From the NCBI RefSeq assembly GCF_003473485.1, contig NC_053042.1, positions 4,177,501-4,241,500 of the forward strand: DNA of 64,000 nucleotides, given 5' to 3'. Position 1 is the first letter of the stretch; every line of letters starts with the position of its first letter. Below the pieces are notes generated by a model. It was not told the origin of the DNA, ran no database searches, and saw only the letters and a list, made by a program, of their open reading frames with translations. The DNA comes from Medicago truncatula (taxonomy: Eukaryota; Streptophyta; Magnoliopsida; Fabales; Fabaceae). A program made the position numbers and the translations under genes. Shown here in pieces: positions 34,500 through 47,179 of this stretch.

Positions 34500-37400
34500 G
34501 GTGGGCGGTAGCTACTTGTTATCGCGATTTTCGGGTGTCAAGTCATTAATTAGGCTTGAACCTTTCAATCTTTGATATTCTCTATTTTTTTTCTTGGGAA
34601 GGGCAAAATTGAGAAAAAAAACCCTTTAGATTCTAAGTTCGGGGGTCGTTTTCACTACGGGAAGGTGTTAGGCACCCGCGGTGACTATAGTACTCTACAG
34701 GAGCCGTTTTCTTAGTTTTATGTCTACGCTTTATTTTTAATGCTATTTATGAAAAAGGAAATTTATTTATGTTAAGAATGGGGGGGAGAAAGTGTTTGAG
34801 GTTTTATTTTAGTGGACTTGGAGAGGTTTTGACCTCATGCCTACATACCCATTTAAGGGATCAAACTCCATGTAGTTCTCTTTCAAAAAATATTTTTTGT
34901 GTGTTTGGTTGATTTTAGTTTTTGTTGGAAAATGGTTTTGAAGAAGAGAAAGAGGCCTTAAAGGCATAAGAGAAGAAAATGGTGAATGGTTGGTTCAATT
35001 GTTATTAAAAAAGTCTAAGTAGGAATTAGGATTGATTTGGATTTGGTTAAGAAAATAAAGGAAAAAAATTCAATGGAGTTTTGACTCCAAGGTTTGTTTG
35101 GAAAAAATTGAGTGATGGAATTTATTATTATTTTTTGGAAAATTGACATTTGTCTAAAAATCGCGTTTCCTAAGCATACATCTAAACGGTAAACATGCAA
35201 CGTGTGTGCGTGTCGGTGCTTGTGTCGGTGTACATCATTAGAGTCCATTGTCCTTTACACTTTGCCCTAGTTTACATGCTATGGTCTTGCGAGTAATTAA
35301 AGGAAAGCTAATCTACCTAAAATTATTACAAACCCATTTGATATAGAAATGAAAAAAAAAATGCCTAAACTATGAGATGGATGAAATATGAAATGAAGTG
35401 ATTAGTATCATAAGGCATAAAAATGGTAAAAAAGGTAAACAAAATTGAATAGAATAGCAAAAAAAGAAAAGAGCAATGAAATGAAATAAAATGGCAAAAA
35501 TATACCTAAAATTGGTTATACCACTTAGACATGCACATGACCTATAATTCTCTCATCATAGCAATGTTAAAGGGGTTTGATTTTGAGCTATAATGTGAGG
35601 ATAATAAGGACACATACAAGCCAAGCATTATAACACAATTATAGGAATATTTTACACTTTATTTCTTGGCACAAAAAAAGCACATATATTTTTATCATTT
35701 TTAAACATGTGAAAAGCATCACAAAATAAACCAAAAATGGACTAAAAACAATAGGAATTTTTCTAGAATTTTTGAGAGAAAAATTGAGCAAGCAGGGGTT
35801 CAATCAGCAAGAAAACAAGGTGTAAATAGCAAAAAAATAGCAAAAACGTACAGGAAACCTAGGCCCAAACCCAAAGCCCAACACTCAGCAGCCTGATGAC
35901 ACAGGGAGCGTTGGATTAATCCAACGCTCAAGATCAAACAAGATAAACCGGTCTTGAACCAGACCGGTTCAGTGGCCTATATATATGTCTCAAGACCGGT
36001 TTATTCATTTGCTCCCTGCTCTTTCTCTCTCTAAACTTCTCTCTTCTCAGACCTCTCGCCTCTCTCTAGAACTCACCACCGGTGAGGATGAAGCAACGGC
36101 GGAGACCTTGAAGGTCCGCCGGAAACTTCATCTTCTCCGGCGAGATTATGCACTTTCCGGTGACCTAATTTCCAGAATTCAAAAATTTTTACATCAATCA
36201 AATCCTCTCTTCAATCTAAACGTGATTTCACCGCTGATTTTCACAAATAACAACTGAATCGACGTAGATCTGAGGTTTTTGCTCCGGTTTTAAAAGTTAG
36301 GGTTTCACACTTTTTGAAAGAGAAACCTCTAAATCTTCGCAGATCTACGTTTATTCGTTTCTGGTTGATATTTTTGAAAGAAAATAAAGGAAACGAGGCT
36401 TTGAACGACGTAGATCTTGGAGTTTATTTTTGGTTTTGATGACGTTTTTAGGTTTTCAATCTTTTTGAACCAGAACGTTTTTCTTTTCAAAGATCTACAT
36501 TGTCTTGGCTTCGTTGTTGCTTTTGAGGAAGAAAAATGAAGTTTAAGTGTTTACCTGAGTTTTAATGGAGATTTTGTTGAATTTCTTCGGAAACACTTGA
36601 TTCTTCGTTTTCTGTGTTGTTGATTTGGTTGCTGGAACGGAAATAAACCGGTGATTTCACTGGTTCTGCTTCTTCATCTTCTTCGCCGGTTTAAACCTTG
36701 CTTCTTTTCCTCTTCCTCTCACTGATTCCTTCGTGATCGGTGCTGGAGTTTGCCAATGGCGAATTCTCACCTTGAATTGCGAAGGAAACCGATTCGATGA
36801 TGAAGATTCAGTGATGAATCTCTGAGAATTGCGAAAGATTCACTGAATTTTGTGTTGAATTGTGATTCTGGAAAAATCTAGGGTTTGAGTGTTCTTGGTG
36901 ATTTCTGAGTTTTGATCCTAACAGAAAGGAGAGAGAAATTTCTCTTTTGTTTGTGATGTGGCGTGTGATTAATGGATCCCCTTTTGAAAATCTGACACTG
37001 TGTTGTATTTATAGCTGACATGTGTACTTGAGACCCAATGAGAAAGGGACACCTGTTTTTGGACTTTGCTTGGCTCTGCCTTGGACTTTTGACTTTAAGG
37101 ACCTATCTGCAAAATGAGAAAATTGGAGGACTGGACCGCAATAAAAAAGGACCTAACTGCAATTTTTAAAAAGTTTTGGACTAAAATGCAATTTTGAGAA
37201 TTGTTTGAGGGACTTAAAATAAAATTGGACTAAAATTGGTAATTTGAAAAAACGTAAAGTGAGACCAAAAATAAAATCAACAAAAGGACTAAAACGAACC
37301 AATTACTGACATGAGGTATTTTAAAATACCTCCCTGCCGAAATTTGGACAGGAAAAGACCAAAATGCCCCTAGGGACTAAACTGACTCAAACTGGCTCAG

Positions 37401-37792
37401 ATGCAATTTTTGAAATGACTTTTTAAACAAAGACTCAACAGTGATTTGTACAGACAAGTTGAAAAGACTCAGAGGCAAACACAGGGACTAAAATGGGTTC
37501 CACTGCAGGAAATGACCAAAATACCCTTTTGTATGATTTTTTGAAATAAAATGCAGGAAAAAGTAATGTGATGTTTCAGAGAGCTCTTAAATGACTTATA
37601 ATGCAAGAAAAGACATTTTGAATGATTTTATGCAAGAAAATCGAGCTTGAACGTACTTTGAGATAGAGACAGTAAAACATGCAGATGAAAAGAGAGTAAA
37701 GATTCAGAGTAAAACAACAGCAAATTGACAAATATCAGTGTTAAAAGAGAAATTTGAACAAATATTTTTAGGTCCAAAATCAGGGTACAACA
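34500..37792 (+). repeat. large LTR-like segment of an Ogre/Tat-type Gypsy element
   Basis: Landmarks I associate with legume Ogre-type LTRs occur in order. These are ttatcgcgattttcgggtgtc near 34520, gttcgggggtcgttttcac and aaggtgttaggcacccgcgg near 34640-34680, many 'ggactaaaatg / gaccaaaatgcccct' phrases at 37080-37500, and a terminus tttttaggtccaaaatcagg..tacaaca near 37790. It contains a GC-richer block at 35990-36900. The short open frames inside (for example 35985-36257) are not convincing genes. Borders are approximate, no target duplication was established, and the family call is from pattern memory. Confidence 0.45.
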
Positions 37793-38085
37793 CTACTGTT
37801 TTTCGTCTTTTCTTGGTGGCTGTTTTCTGCTTGCTAACTGTTGTTCCTAGTTCTGGGGCTTTTGGGGGCTGTTCTGGCGGCTGCCTGTTTTCCTTTGGGG
37901 CAGCAACGTGTTGCTGTTGTTGGGATCTTGTCAGTAGGCAAGAGTTTTAGCTTCAGTGGTGTGTGTCTGGGGTTAAGATGTCGGCTTATATATGAAACCT
38001 TTGTAATTTTCCTTAGGATTTTGCAGCTTGTGCGTCTTGTACGGGTTTGCTTTTCAATAAAATTTGCTAATTCAAAAAAAATAAA
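37790..38085 (+). mobile_element. 5'-truncated LINE (L1-type) 3' end
   Basis: A GT-rich 3' UTR-like stretch (ttttcgtcttttcttggtgg.. ggcagc..) ends with ttttcaataaaatttgctaattc and a poly-A run. A similar tail occurs at 49750-49940. No ORF of reverse transcriptase remains. Confidence 0.5.
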
Positions 38086-38401
38086 GGATTTAGGATAAGG
38101 ATTATGTTTGTGTTAGATTTATCATATTTTCACTAAATTGTGTATATTCGACTACTTATTCGCATTCGAAAATACACAAATATCAAATGACATTAAATTT
38201 GAGGTCGAAATTTTGAAGTAATTCTCATGACTTCACCAGAAAAGTCATTATCATGACTTCACCATAGAATTTTCCTTCTCATTTACCATCGAAGGTACCC
38301 ACATTTTCAGGGACCTGGATGCTATAGTGAATTCACACAATTGTCGTAGTGGTGAATCTCAATCATCAATTTGCAATCTAACGACTCTAAATGTTGGAAA
38401 G

Positions 38402-38696
38402 GAGAAGGTCGTGGTGAAATTTTGTGAGGAATAGAGAAGAAGATAATATTTGAGAGAAGACTTTGTTTCTTGCTTTATTTCTTCTACTTTCTTGCTTGGT
38501 TTACAAATGACAAAATCTCCCCTTTTTATAGGCTCTAAGGAAGAGATCTAGACACATTACAAATAAGATTCTACACACTTCAAGAAAGAGTTCTACACAC
38601 TCTCAACTAATTAATTTAATATTATTTTCATATACTACAACACTTATCTAAAACTTTATTTAGACTACACCATTTATTAGTTAATTAAATCTAACA
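38402..38696. repeat. dispersed repeat, copy 1 (LTR-like)
   Basis: Starts TGTTGGAAAGGAGAAGG and ends ..TTAAATCTAACA. It is clearly similar to 45220-45552 along its whole length (agaagataatat(t/c)tgagagaagact.., aagattctaca(c/t)acttcaaga.., cacttattag). No target duplication resolved. Confidence 0.6.
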
Positions 38697-38699
38697 CTT

Positions 38700-39398
38700 G
38701 ATTATTCTTCTTTAAGCCTGAGAGATGTCATGTCTTATTTTCCTTTCATGTCTTATATTCCTCTTCGTCTTCTCCTCCTCCTTCTCCTCTAAACTATTGA
38801 AAGGTAAAAGGGATGGGAAAGTTTTATGATTGTATTTTTTTACTATCCAGGCCAAAATATTTTTTTTGAAAAAGAAATGCTAAAGAAGTTTTATCCAATA
38901 TGCTTAAACAAAGATTTAAACTTTAAATATATTTTAGGCAAATTTTGCTTATTGTTCCTTGACTTAATTCCAGACAATAATTTGATCATTTATCCTTTTT
39001 TGTCATACCATTTTGGTCCTCTTGGTATGGTTGCTATGAATTTTCAAATCTAGAAATTGTATACAAATACGAGGATGGACCATAAATTTAAAAGTTGGGC
39101 CTTCACTAAAAAATAAAATCATATATTTAAAGTTTAAAAATTCATATGCAAATGGACAAAAAGGAGCAAGATGACGTGGAAAAAGTTAAAGGACTATATC
39201 GTTACCTGAAATTATGTTAAGAGACCACAAGAGTAATTTTTCCTATACTTTATTAGTATTAAAAAAACTAAAAAATATACTTTTGGTATATGAAAATATA
39301 GAAAATTCATACTCCTGTAGTTTTTGTTTTTGTTTTTTTCCTGGCAATTTTCCAAACCGTAACTTTTAGTTCTTATGGATTTTTAAAAAAAAGGTAAT
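38700..39398. other. intergenic
   Basis: Non-coding AT-rich DNA; nothing supported. Confidence 0.4.
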
Positions 39399-39661
39399 GA
39401 TGTGACAAATTTTTGATGATGTGGCAACGTGTGATAGGATATGATTACGTGGAATTCATAAAATGAAAAGTTCATAATGGATTTAAAAAGAATTGATTTG
39501 ACAAATTTTTATGATGTGGCAACGTGTGATAGGATATGATTACGTGGTATTTATAAAATGAAAAGTCCTTAATGGATTTAAAAAGAATTGATGTCACAAA
39601 TTTTTGATGATGTGGCAACGTGTGATAGGATACAATTACGTGGAATTCGTAAAATGAAAAC
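39399..39661. repeat. 95-bp tandem repeat, about 2.8 copies
   Basis: Units start at 39399, 39495 and 39590. Each carries gacaaattttt(g)atgatgtggc, aacgtgtgataggata, attacgtgg and aaaatgaaaa. Copies differ by only a few bases. Confidence 0.92.
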
Positions 39662-40399
39662 TATAAAAATGGTCAAAATTTGGGTAATCACCACAATTTC
39701 ATGTATCTTCTCGAGAACTCGTCCTATTCATTTCTTCTTTTCTAATTTTCTACACTTGTGATAATATCAACAAGTAGAATTTGATCTTTGGGTGTGACAT
39801 CCAGGCAAGACAAGCTTCCTTTCTGTTGATGTAGAGTACGTATGAGGATGTACCACCATTGGAAATATGAAACGCTAATTCTTGAGATGCATTAAGCGGA
39901 GTGTGGGTATCATGTGTCTTTTCTTATACTGTTATTTTTGTTTTTGGTCGTTTCTATTATGTTAATTATGTTTTTCTTTTTGTAGAAGATAGTGTAATGT
40001 AAGTTGTTCAATTTGACGCATAAACAACATCTACAATGGATGTTTCATACACAATGGAACATTTAAAAGTAAAATAACAAGAAGTTTAGATGGTATCCCA
40101 ACCAATCTTAAATTGCAATTTGATCGATACATCAATTGCACACGTCTCTTAAATCATCTGCGGTGGAGCACCGACTATGCTATAAAGTGAATCTCAGGTA
40201 TACACATAATTATTTTACATTCTCTTAATATAAATTCATAGAAAAAACCTGGGATGGTAGCAAAATCCATAACGGCGGATAAAATCCTTCACGATTATGA
40301 GGCGTCTAGTTTAATAGATATCTTATTTATCCAACGTAACAAACCTATGTATCTGTTACCTATGTATCTACTATCCATACCCACATATACCAATTGCCA

Positions 40400-41120
40400 T
40401 CCATATAACCATTGTTAAGGTGATTTATGGCATGATTCTTAATTTTTTTAATGCGAATTTTGTGCCAATTCAAACTTGGTAGAGTGTTGCAAGTTCATCC
40501 TTATGATTTATTTTTGTTAATTTCCATTTGAGCCATTGATATTTTGATACCGTAATCTCATAGTTTCTCTGCGCTAAACTATCATGCAAAATACCCAAAA
40601 TTAGGAGGGGCAAATTAAAAATTGTTTCTCCAAAATGTCTTTTTAATCTTTTTTTAATTTTCCATTAACCTTTTCATTGTTATTTAATTCCGAGTTTGTC
40701 TTGCTTTACAAGTCTCGCCATGTAGTGTTAATGTTGTGTTTGTGTATGTGTATGTGATTATTCATCTCTTCATTATGAAATTTTGATAGGCTTGATTCAT
40801 TTATATGTTTACCATTGTTATATTGACTTATGTGAATGAAAGGAAGTTTTTTAAGCTACCGTATGAGATGAAGATGGAGGAAAACTAGAGAATACATTTG
40901 TTGCTTTTGTTGCGCTAGGAAGTTACGTGACTCTGATGAAACTGGTACTTTTATGGGCAAAGAATGATACAAATTTTTTTTGGTAAATCAATTTAGATTT
41001 TTTTTTTCCATTATCCTCACTAACTAGGAGAATTCATAAGCACCGTTAGTTTTTTAATTATGTTGTAAAACAAGTTTGGTGTAAGGTTTTTGAGACACAT
41101 TATTTGACTAGGGAAAACCA
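40400..41120. repeat. degenerate repeat unit A
   Basis: Blocks at 40411-40460, 40600-40690 and 40970-41120 recur in the same order at 42530-43340, and in part at 44280-44640. Example: ttgtttctccaaaatgtctt..taatctttttttaattttc. Together they form an old duplicated non-coding array of unknown origin. Confidence 0.55.
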
Positions 41121-41227
41121 ATGATTGATTCTTCAAACAACCTACGTGGTTGTTGGAAAGATAAAGTAAAATTTGATAAAATGGTCCAGATGCAATTATA
41201 AAATATGAATAATAAAGAGTAATTTCA

Positions 41228-41836
41228 ACAATGAATGTTGCTAAATGGTGAAACCAGTAACACTGTACTCATTGAATTAATTACCAAAGACAACATTGGG
41301 TTAAAACTTGTTATCATAAATGCAATATTAATATCCTCCACAAAGGAGATATCTTATAGAAAGAGGCATTCATCCACCATGGTGGCCATCGGGGAAAAAA
41401 AACATGGTGGAATGAAATAAAATTTTGTCAAGATCTTGGCGCACCACCTTAGAGAAAGCCACATGATTTGAAGAAAGGTTTGCAAAGTTTATGTTTTGGC
41501 AGGTGTTATCAAACATATGTCTCTTGATATTAAGAAAATTAGGAGACATGTGTTTGATAACATCTGCCAAAACATAAATTTTCCAAACCTTTCTTCAAAT
41601 CATGCGGCTTTCTATAAGGTGGTGGGACGAGATCTTCACTAAATTCCATTTCATTTCATCATAATTCTTTTCCTGATGGCTATCATGGTGGAGGAATGCC
41701 TATTTCTAAGGATATCTCCTTTGTGGTGGATCACAATGTTGCATTCATGATGATAAAAGTGAACCTAATGCTTTGTCAGGTATTTCATTCAATAAGTGAG
41801 GTGTTGCTGGTTCACCATTTAACATGTCATTCATTG
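41228..41836. repeat. ~610-bp imperfect inverted repeat (foldback)
   Basis: The left arm (about 41228-41521) is the reverse complement of the right arm (about 41543-41836), at high identity near the centre and lower outward. Example near the loop: left ggcaggtgttatcaaacat, right atctgccaaaac preceded by gtgtttgataac. The loop is about 20 nt (cttgatattaagaaaattag). No transposase ORF and no obvious target duplication. A transcript would fold into a long hairpin. Inside both arms the sequence looks like a duplicated piece of something else, not a typical MITE. Confidence 0.88.
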
Positions 41837-42529
41837 CTGGCAATTCCTTTTTATTCTTCATGTTTTGCAATTGCAGGTGCATCGTTTTTGTCAAATTTAA
41901 CTTTATCTTTCCACCAACTTCATAGTTTGTCTAAAGAACCTGTCATTTGTTTGTCTTTTTAGATATTGTGTCTCAAAGACCCCATTATAAACTTGTCCTT
42001 CAACATATTTAAAGGTAATAATGCTTAGGTTTTCTCCTAGTTTGTGATGATATTGAAAAAAATATTATAAATTGATTACTGAGCAAAGTCGGTATCGTTC
42101 ATCACCCATAAAAATAACATTGTTTTCAGTGTCATGTAATTGCTAGGCATAATACTGATAGCTCTCCTTCATTTTCCAATTATTAGTTATTGGAGATTAG
42201 ATGGTTTAATTCTATCTTTTGATATTGTTTGTAATGGTACCTACATCTCAATGGTAGTGTTATTACATTTAGGTTTCCAAAGTGTGACTAAAGAGGGACA
42301 CCAATGCTTAATGAAAAATCATATAATCAAAGAGAAATGATATATGTACATTTACTTTTTGACAACTTTCTCTCTCATACTCATATTATATTCTTAATCT
42401 CTCTCTTCCTTTTTTCTCTCTCTATTGTTTTGGACCAATAAGAAGAGAGTAAATAAAAGTTATCATTAAAGTTGTTAGATATGTTTGTACAAATATCACA
42501 ACTCATAACGAAAACATTATTTTCCTAAT

Positions 42530-43340
42530 AACCATTGTTATGATAATTTATGATATGATTCTTAATTCCCATTTATGTTAATTTTATTCTTGTGAATTAT
42601 TTATGTTAATTTAAATTTGAGCCATTGAGGGACGACAATTGTTTCTCCAAAATGTCTTCTTAATCTTTTTTAATTTTCAATTAACTTTTTTTATTGTTAT
42701 TTAATTGCAAGTAAGTAATTATAAACATAGATTCTTAAAACAATTAGGATTTTATTGGTGGTCATGATTCATATCTAAATTTTTGTTTGCCATGAGTCGA
42801 GTATAATCCCATTTCATGTGAACTTTAAATTGATGTCAACATCAGAGATTGGACAAATTTTTACGCTACGAAAAATATATAAATTATTAATATTAAGTGT
42901 TAACATTGATTTTTGGTTTTGACAGAGAACTACTAAAAGGATGGAGCAATTCGTGAATGAAACATATATCATAATCAAGGTTAATAAGGACATAATTGGA
43001 GATACTCCTGCAAATTCATCCATCTTCAAGTTTATCGGTTTATTGGTTTGAGAAGGCTGATGGATTTTCAAGAGTATTTCAAGGCATGTACTTAATATAT
43101 CAAGTAAAAATATTTGCTACTAGTGTTGTGTAAATATCTCCACTGTTTGTGCTTGGAAGTTAAATGGCACTAAGGACAATGGTATTTTTCTAGACAATTA
43201 TTTTTGGGTAAATTAATAATTTACATTCCTTAATTAACTAATTATCATCGCTAAATAGGAAAAATCCTAAGCGTGTATCGCTTTAAAAATGTTGCAGAAC
43301 TAGTTTAGTGTGAGACCTTTGATACTAATTATCATCTTTC
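42530..43340. repeat. degenerate repeat unit B
   Basis: Contains the same ordered blocks as 40400-41120. It also shares ttttgtttg(c/g)catgagtc.. and gaactttaaattgatg..aacat..agaga with 44560-44640. The first 70 bp recur inverted at about 43990-44075. Confidence 0.5.
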
Positions 43341-43529
43341 ATTGTTGATGATCTAATTGTGATTTCATGTTTTCTCATCACAGGCTGCCTTCACTACAAA
43401 TAAAGAAGAGAGGGAAGCACGTTGGGTGGAAGCACGTTGAGAGTGAAATATATGAATATTTTTATGCGTTAATATTTTTTCATTGTAACTACAACCACTA
43501 AAATTTTAAAATCAACTGGTTTATTATAA

Positions 43530-43928
43530 GGCAAATTCTATGGTACACTCAAATATTTGAGTGTACCGATACACTAAATTATTAAATTATTAATCAAATG
43601 AGTTATCTTTTTTGAAGAAATCTATCATTTACAATTATAAAAATTAAATCTTATTTACCAAAAGTGTCGACGAAATAAAATTTAATTTTTTTGAATTTTT
43701 ATTACTCATAATGAAGATTATTGATTATTTTTTATGAGTAATGTTAAAAATTTAATATGATTCTTATAAACAATGAAATTATGTTTTTCTTCTTATGAAA
43801 TGATGTTTTCTAAAGGATAACCTTGACAAATAGCTCTTTACTTCCTAAAATAATCATAAATTTATCAATTTATGAAGCAAGGAGTACCGGTACACTCCAA
43901 TTTGTGAGGTGTACCGTAGAAGTTCCCC
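43530..43928. mobile_element. MITE with ~40-bp inverted ends
   Basis: Left end ggcaaattctatggtacact with caaatatttgagtgtaccg. The right end, read inverted, is ggggaacttctacggtacac followed by ctcacaaattggagtgtacc. The interior is AT-rich with no ORF. A related, inverted end (tatttgagtgtatcatagaa followed by tttgcc) lies at 44150-44179, so an outer element may be nested. Target duplication not resolved. Confidence 0.6.
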
Positions 43929-45219
43929 ATTTTCATTGGTTGGTGGGTAAATTACCCACCATTCTTCAAAGGTAATCTAGAAAAAACCATGAAATTAACA
44001 TAAAAAATGGGATTTAAGAATCATATCATTAATGACCATAACAATCGTTATTAGGAAAATAATATTTTGGTTATATGGATTTTCATTAAGCACTGATGCC
44101 CCACTTTAGTTTCATATTTTTTGCAAAATGAAAATACAGATTTGACTCAAATATTTGAGTGTATCATAGAATTTGCCATGAAAATGACCAATTTGTTGGT
44201 GGGGTCAAGACTCAATATAGTTTATGGATACCACTTAAAAATGTATTTATGTGGCTAATGTGTATTGGTTGGGGTAAATTACCCATCATTTTTCCATGGG
44301 TACTCTAGTTGTCACCTAATTTCATTCTTGTGATTTGTTTATGTTAGTGTTGACTTTATGTGAAAAATGTGAATAACAGGAAGTGTAATTGTGTAACTGT
44401 AGACCGGTCCATCTTTTAAAAATTCATTTGTCGAATTCATTTAGTATAAATTAAGTGATTGAACTCAAGTTAATGATGAATCTTATAGAAGATCTAGAGT
44501 CTCAACCGTGGTTGGAATATTTTTTTGTCATATGTATAGACTCTTAATTTTTGTTTGGCATGAGTCAAACATTGAATCCTATTTCATCTGAACTTTAAAT
44601 TGATGCGAACATTAGAGACTAGAAAAAGTTTGAGAAATTCTTGTGTAGGAAGGAACCTAACTATCATTCTTACAAATAATAAATTAAAACATGACACGTC
44701 ATTTTTTTTTTCTTTTAACCATGATTGGTGGTGGTGAATACTAACTGCAAATAATGGTTGAGAGAGAGGAGGAGCAGTTATTTTTCATTTCTTAAATTAT
44801 TTCCAAATTATTTTAAAATAAAACAATGACGTGCAATGTTTTACTTTGTCTTCTCCTTCGCAAGAGGTTTGAAGGTTCTACCATGCCTCCTTTAGCGGAT
44901 ATTGCATTTAAAAATTACTCGAGCTCGTCTTCATTCAATGCTTGGTAGATAAGGAAGAGGATTTTGTTTGTCTCTCTTTCTTGAATCCTTCAAAATGTCA
45001 ATCTTTGCTTGAGTTAAGGAATCCTCATGACAATATTCCTTATAACCTTTTTCAAGAACCTCCAAAACATCATGTGCTCTAAGAAGAACCTCCATTTTGA
45101 TACATCTATTATCATAAGTACTCCCTTGAGAAGTGGAACTTAGAAGGATGCCGCTTCATTACCCGCCACCCTGACTATGGAATAGTTTCTTCTCAGAACC
45201 AAAGTTCTAAATGCCACTT
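43929..45219. other. repeat-rich intergenic DNA
   Basis: Holds repeat unit C (44280-44640) and two copies of a gg(t)gggtaaattaccca(c/t)ca block (about 43940 and 44270). The rest shows no recognisable feature. No gene. Confidence 0.4.
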
Positions 45220-45552
45220 TGATGGAAAATAAGATGGCTATAGTGAGATTTTTTGACGAATATAGATCAAGGAGATAATATCTGAGAGAAGACTTAGCTT
45301 CTTGCTTGCTTGCTTCCACTTGCTTTTACTAGCTTGCTATAAAAATGACAAGCTCTCCCATTTGTATAGGCTCGAGGGAGGGTTCAAGACGCGTCATAGA
45401 TAAGATTCTACATACTTCAAGAGAGAGTTATACATTGTTCTCTCAACTAATTACATTAAATTAAAACTATTTCTCTATGCTACCGATCTAATTCTACACT
45501 TTTCTAAAATCTCCTTTGGACTGCACCACTTATTAGTTATTTACGTCTAACA
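45220..45552. repeat. dispersed repeat, copy 2 (LTR-like)
   Basis: Pairs with 38402-38696; it starts TGATGGAAAATAAGATGG and ends ..TACGTCTAACA. The same order of blocks is present with moderate divergence. Confidence 0.6.
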
Positions 45553-45796
45553 CTTGATTAGTCTAATAAACCAAATCAAGTTTACTGTCCAACTCATAAT
45601 ACTCAATCCAGATCTCGATAGTTTGACACAGTGTGAGATCTCGATCGTTCATTTCCAATCGGACGTACTGGATATCAATTTCTGTATATACAGTAACTTA
45701 ACTGTGTTAAATATGTTTCCCATTTTTAGCTAGTTTGTCATGAGCTAAATATTATGCATTGAGTTTTCTCCTTCTAATATATATATATATATATAT

Positions 45797-46081
45797 GGAT
45801 TTGTTAGGATACCTATTAGTTTTTATTAAGGTGTGTTTTAGCAAAAAATATAATTAAAAGTTGTTAAATACACTTTAAGGTGAATGTTGCTAAAACACAC
45901 CTTCTAAAAAATAAGTGGATGTATGTTAGCAACTCCTATAAGCATTTGTTAGGAAACACCCACTTATTTTTTAAAAGGTGTGTTTTAGCAGGTTATAACT
46001 AAAAAATAATTAAATACACCTTAAGGTGTAGCTTGCTAAAAACACTCCCACATAAAAAACTAGCGAGTGTGTTCTAGCAAA

Positions 46082-46085
<4 letters not shown>
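45797..46085. mobile_element. MITE inserted in an (AT)n microsatellite
   Basis: Inverted ends are ggatttgttaggata.. and ..gttctagcaaatct(c). The interior is palindromic, with repeated aaggtgtgttttagca / tgctaaaacacacctt blocks. It is flanked on both sides by (AT)n, at about 45777-45796 and 46086-46134. Confidence 0.7.

Positions 46086-46134
<49 letters not shown>
46086..46134. repeat. (AT)n microsatellite
   Basis: About 23 AT dinucleotides, continuous with a shorter AT run on the other side of the adjacent MITE. Confidence 0.95.
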
Positions 46135-46136
<2 letters not shown>

Positions 46137-46918
46137 GCCTATGAGCTTAATTTGTCAGCTATTTGCTGATTCGAATCTATGATAACAAACTATTCATGGC
46201 AGTGTCTGTGTGCGTACAGTACAGAGAGGAGGGAAAAAGCAGTTTTGCTTTTTAGTTTTTATGGCTTTTACCCAAGATATGTTAAAAGTTATTTCATAAT
46301 CAGCCCCTCATCATCTCTCATGGACCATACCATAATATTATAACTTTATCTCTACTTTTTATGGAGGAGAATGTTTGCTTCAATAATCAATCAATATGCC
46401 AGATATTTTACTATTTAACAATATTGCTTTATTATCCTTCAAAAAAACAATATTCATTTATTATATCCTATAAAAAAAATATATTGATTTATTATATAAT
46501 AAAGTTATAATAACGTTTTAAACTGAGACACATGCATATCATAATGCTATAATGTAGTGCAATTATTGAGCAAGAGAGAAAGAAAAAGAAAAGAGGAAAA
46601 GACAGAAAGTGCACTTCATGATAACAAGCCAATTTTGGCTTTGTGTTTTGGTCTTGTACGTGCCATACCAGCTTTCAAAGCAACCCTTTAATTTCTCATC
46701 CACAATATTCTTCTCTCTTACCCTTCACACACTCACAAACAAATCCTGAAATTTCCACACTAAGCAGGAAATTGACCGTGTTTACCAAATTCTTGATGTT
46801 AGCTAGTTCCTATAGCAAGATTTGGATGTGTATATAACTTTGAAGGAAATCCATCTTAGGATCTATACCTTAATTTCTCATCTTTTTCTTCCTTTTCAAG
46901 TTCAAGTAAGCAGCCTCT

Positions 46919-47019
46919 TTATTTTTTACTCAGAAATCGAACTCAGTATCTCGAGATTTATAGTACTCGTGCACATGCGCATCAATCACTTGCGCTAGCT
47001 AGAATCCGATATATCTAGT
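46919..47019 (-). mobile_element. SINE just upstream of the IDD gene ATG
   Basis: On the minus strand there is an A-box-like ctagcgcaagtgattgatg and a B-box-like tgagttcgatttct, ending in an A-rich tail (plus-strand ttattttttact). A 13-bp imperfect duplication, gtaagcagcctct at 46906-46918 and gtaagtagcctct at 47020-47032, frames it. It lies about 160 bp before the start codon, probably in the leader or proximal promoter. Confidence 0.75.
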
Positions 47020-47179
47020 GTAAGTAGCCTCTAGCTAACCATAAGATCTAAACAATTCTCACCTTTTTCGGTGAAAAAAGAAGTTGATCTATCACTAAAG
47101 TGTTTATATATCTCTCTCACATATATTGGAAAGACATCATAGTTTGCTTTATCATAATCTAGTTATTGTAGTGATAGAG

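Noticed and set aside
35985..36257. 90-codon frame in the GC-richer part of the Ogre-like segment
   Set aside because: It lies within repeat DNA; Ser/Leu-rich and without a domain, most likely LTR or leader sequence.
37738..38098. Two overlapping Cys/Gly-rich open frames suggestive of a small secreted protein
   Set aside because: The stretch has the composition, AATAAA-like signal and poly-A of a LINE 3' end; no start context or homologue recognised.
39399..39661. CRISPR-like spaced repeats
   Set aside because: The units are contiguous tandem repeats of 95 bp without unique spacers, in a plant nuclear genome.
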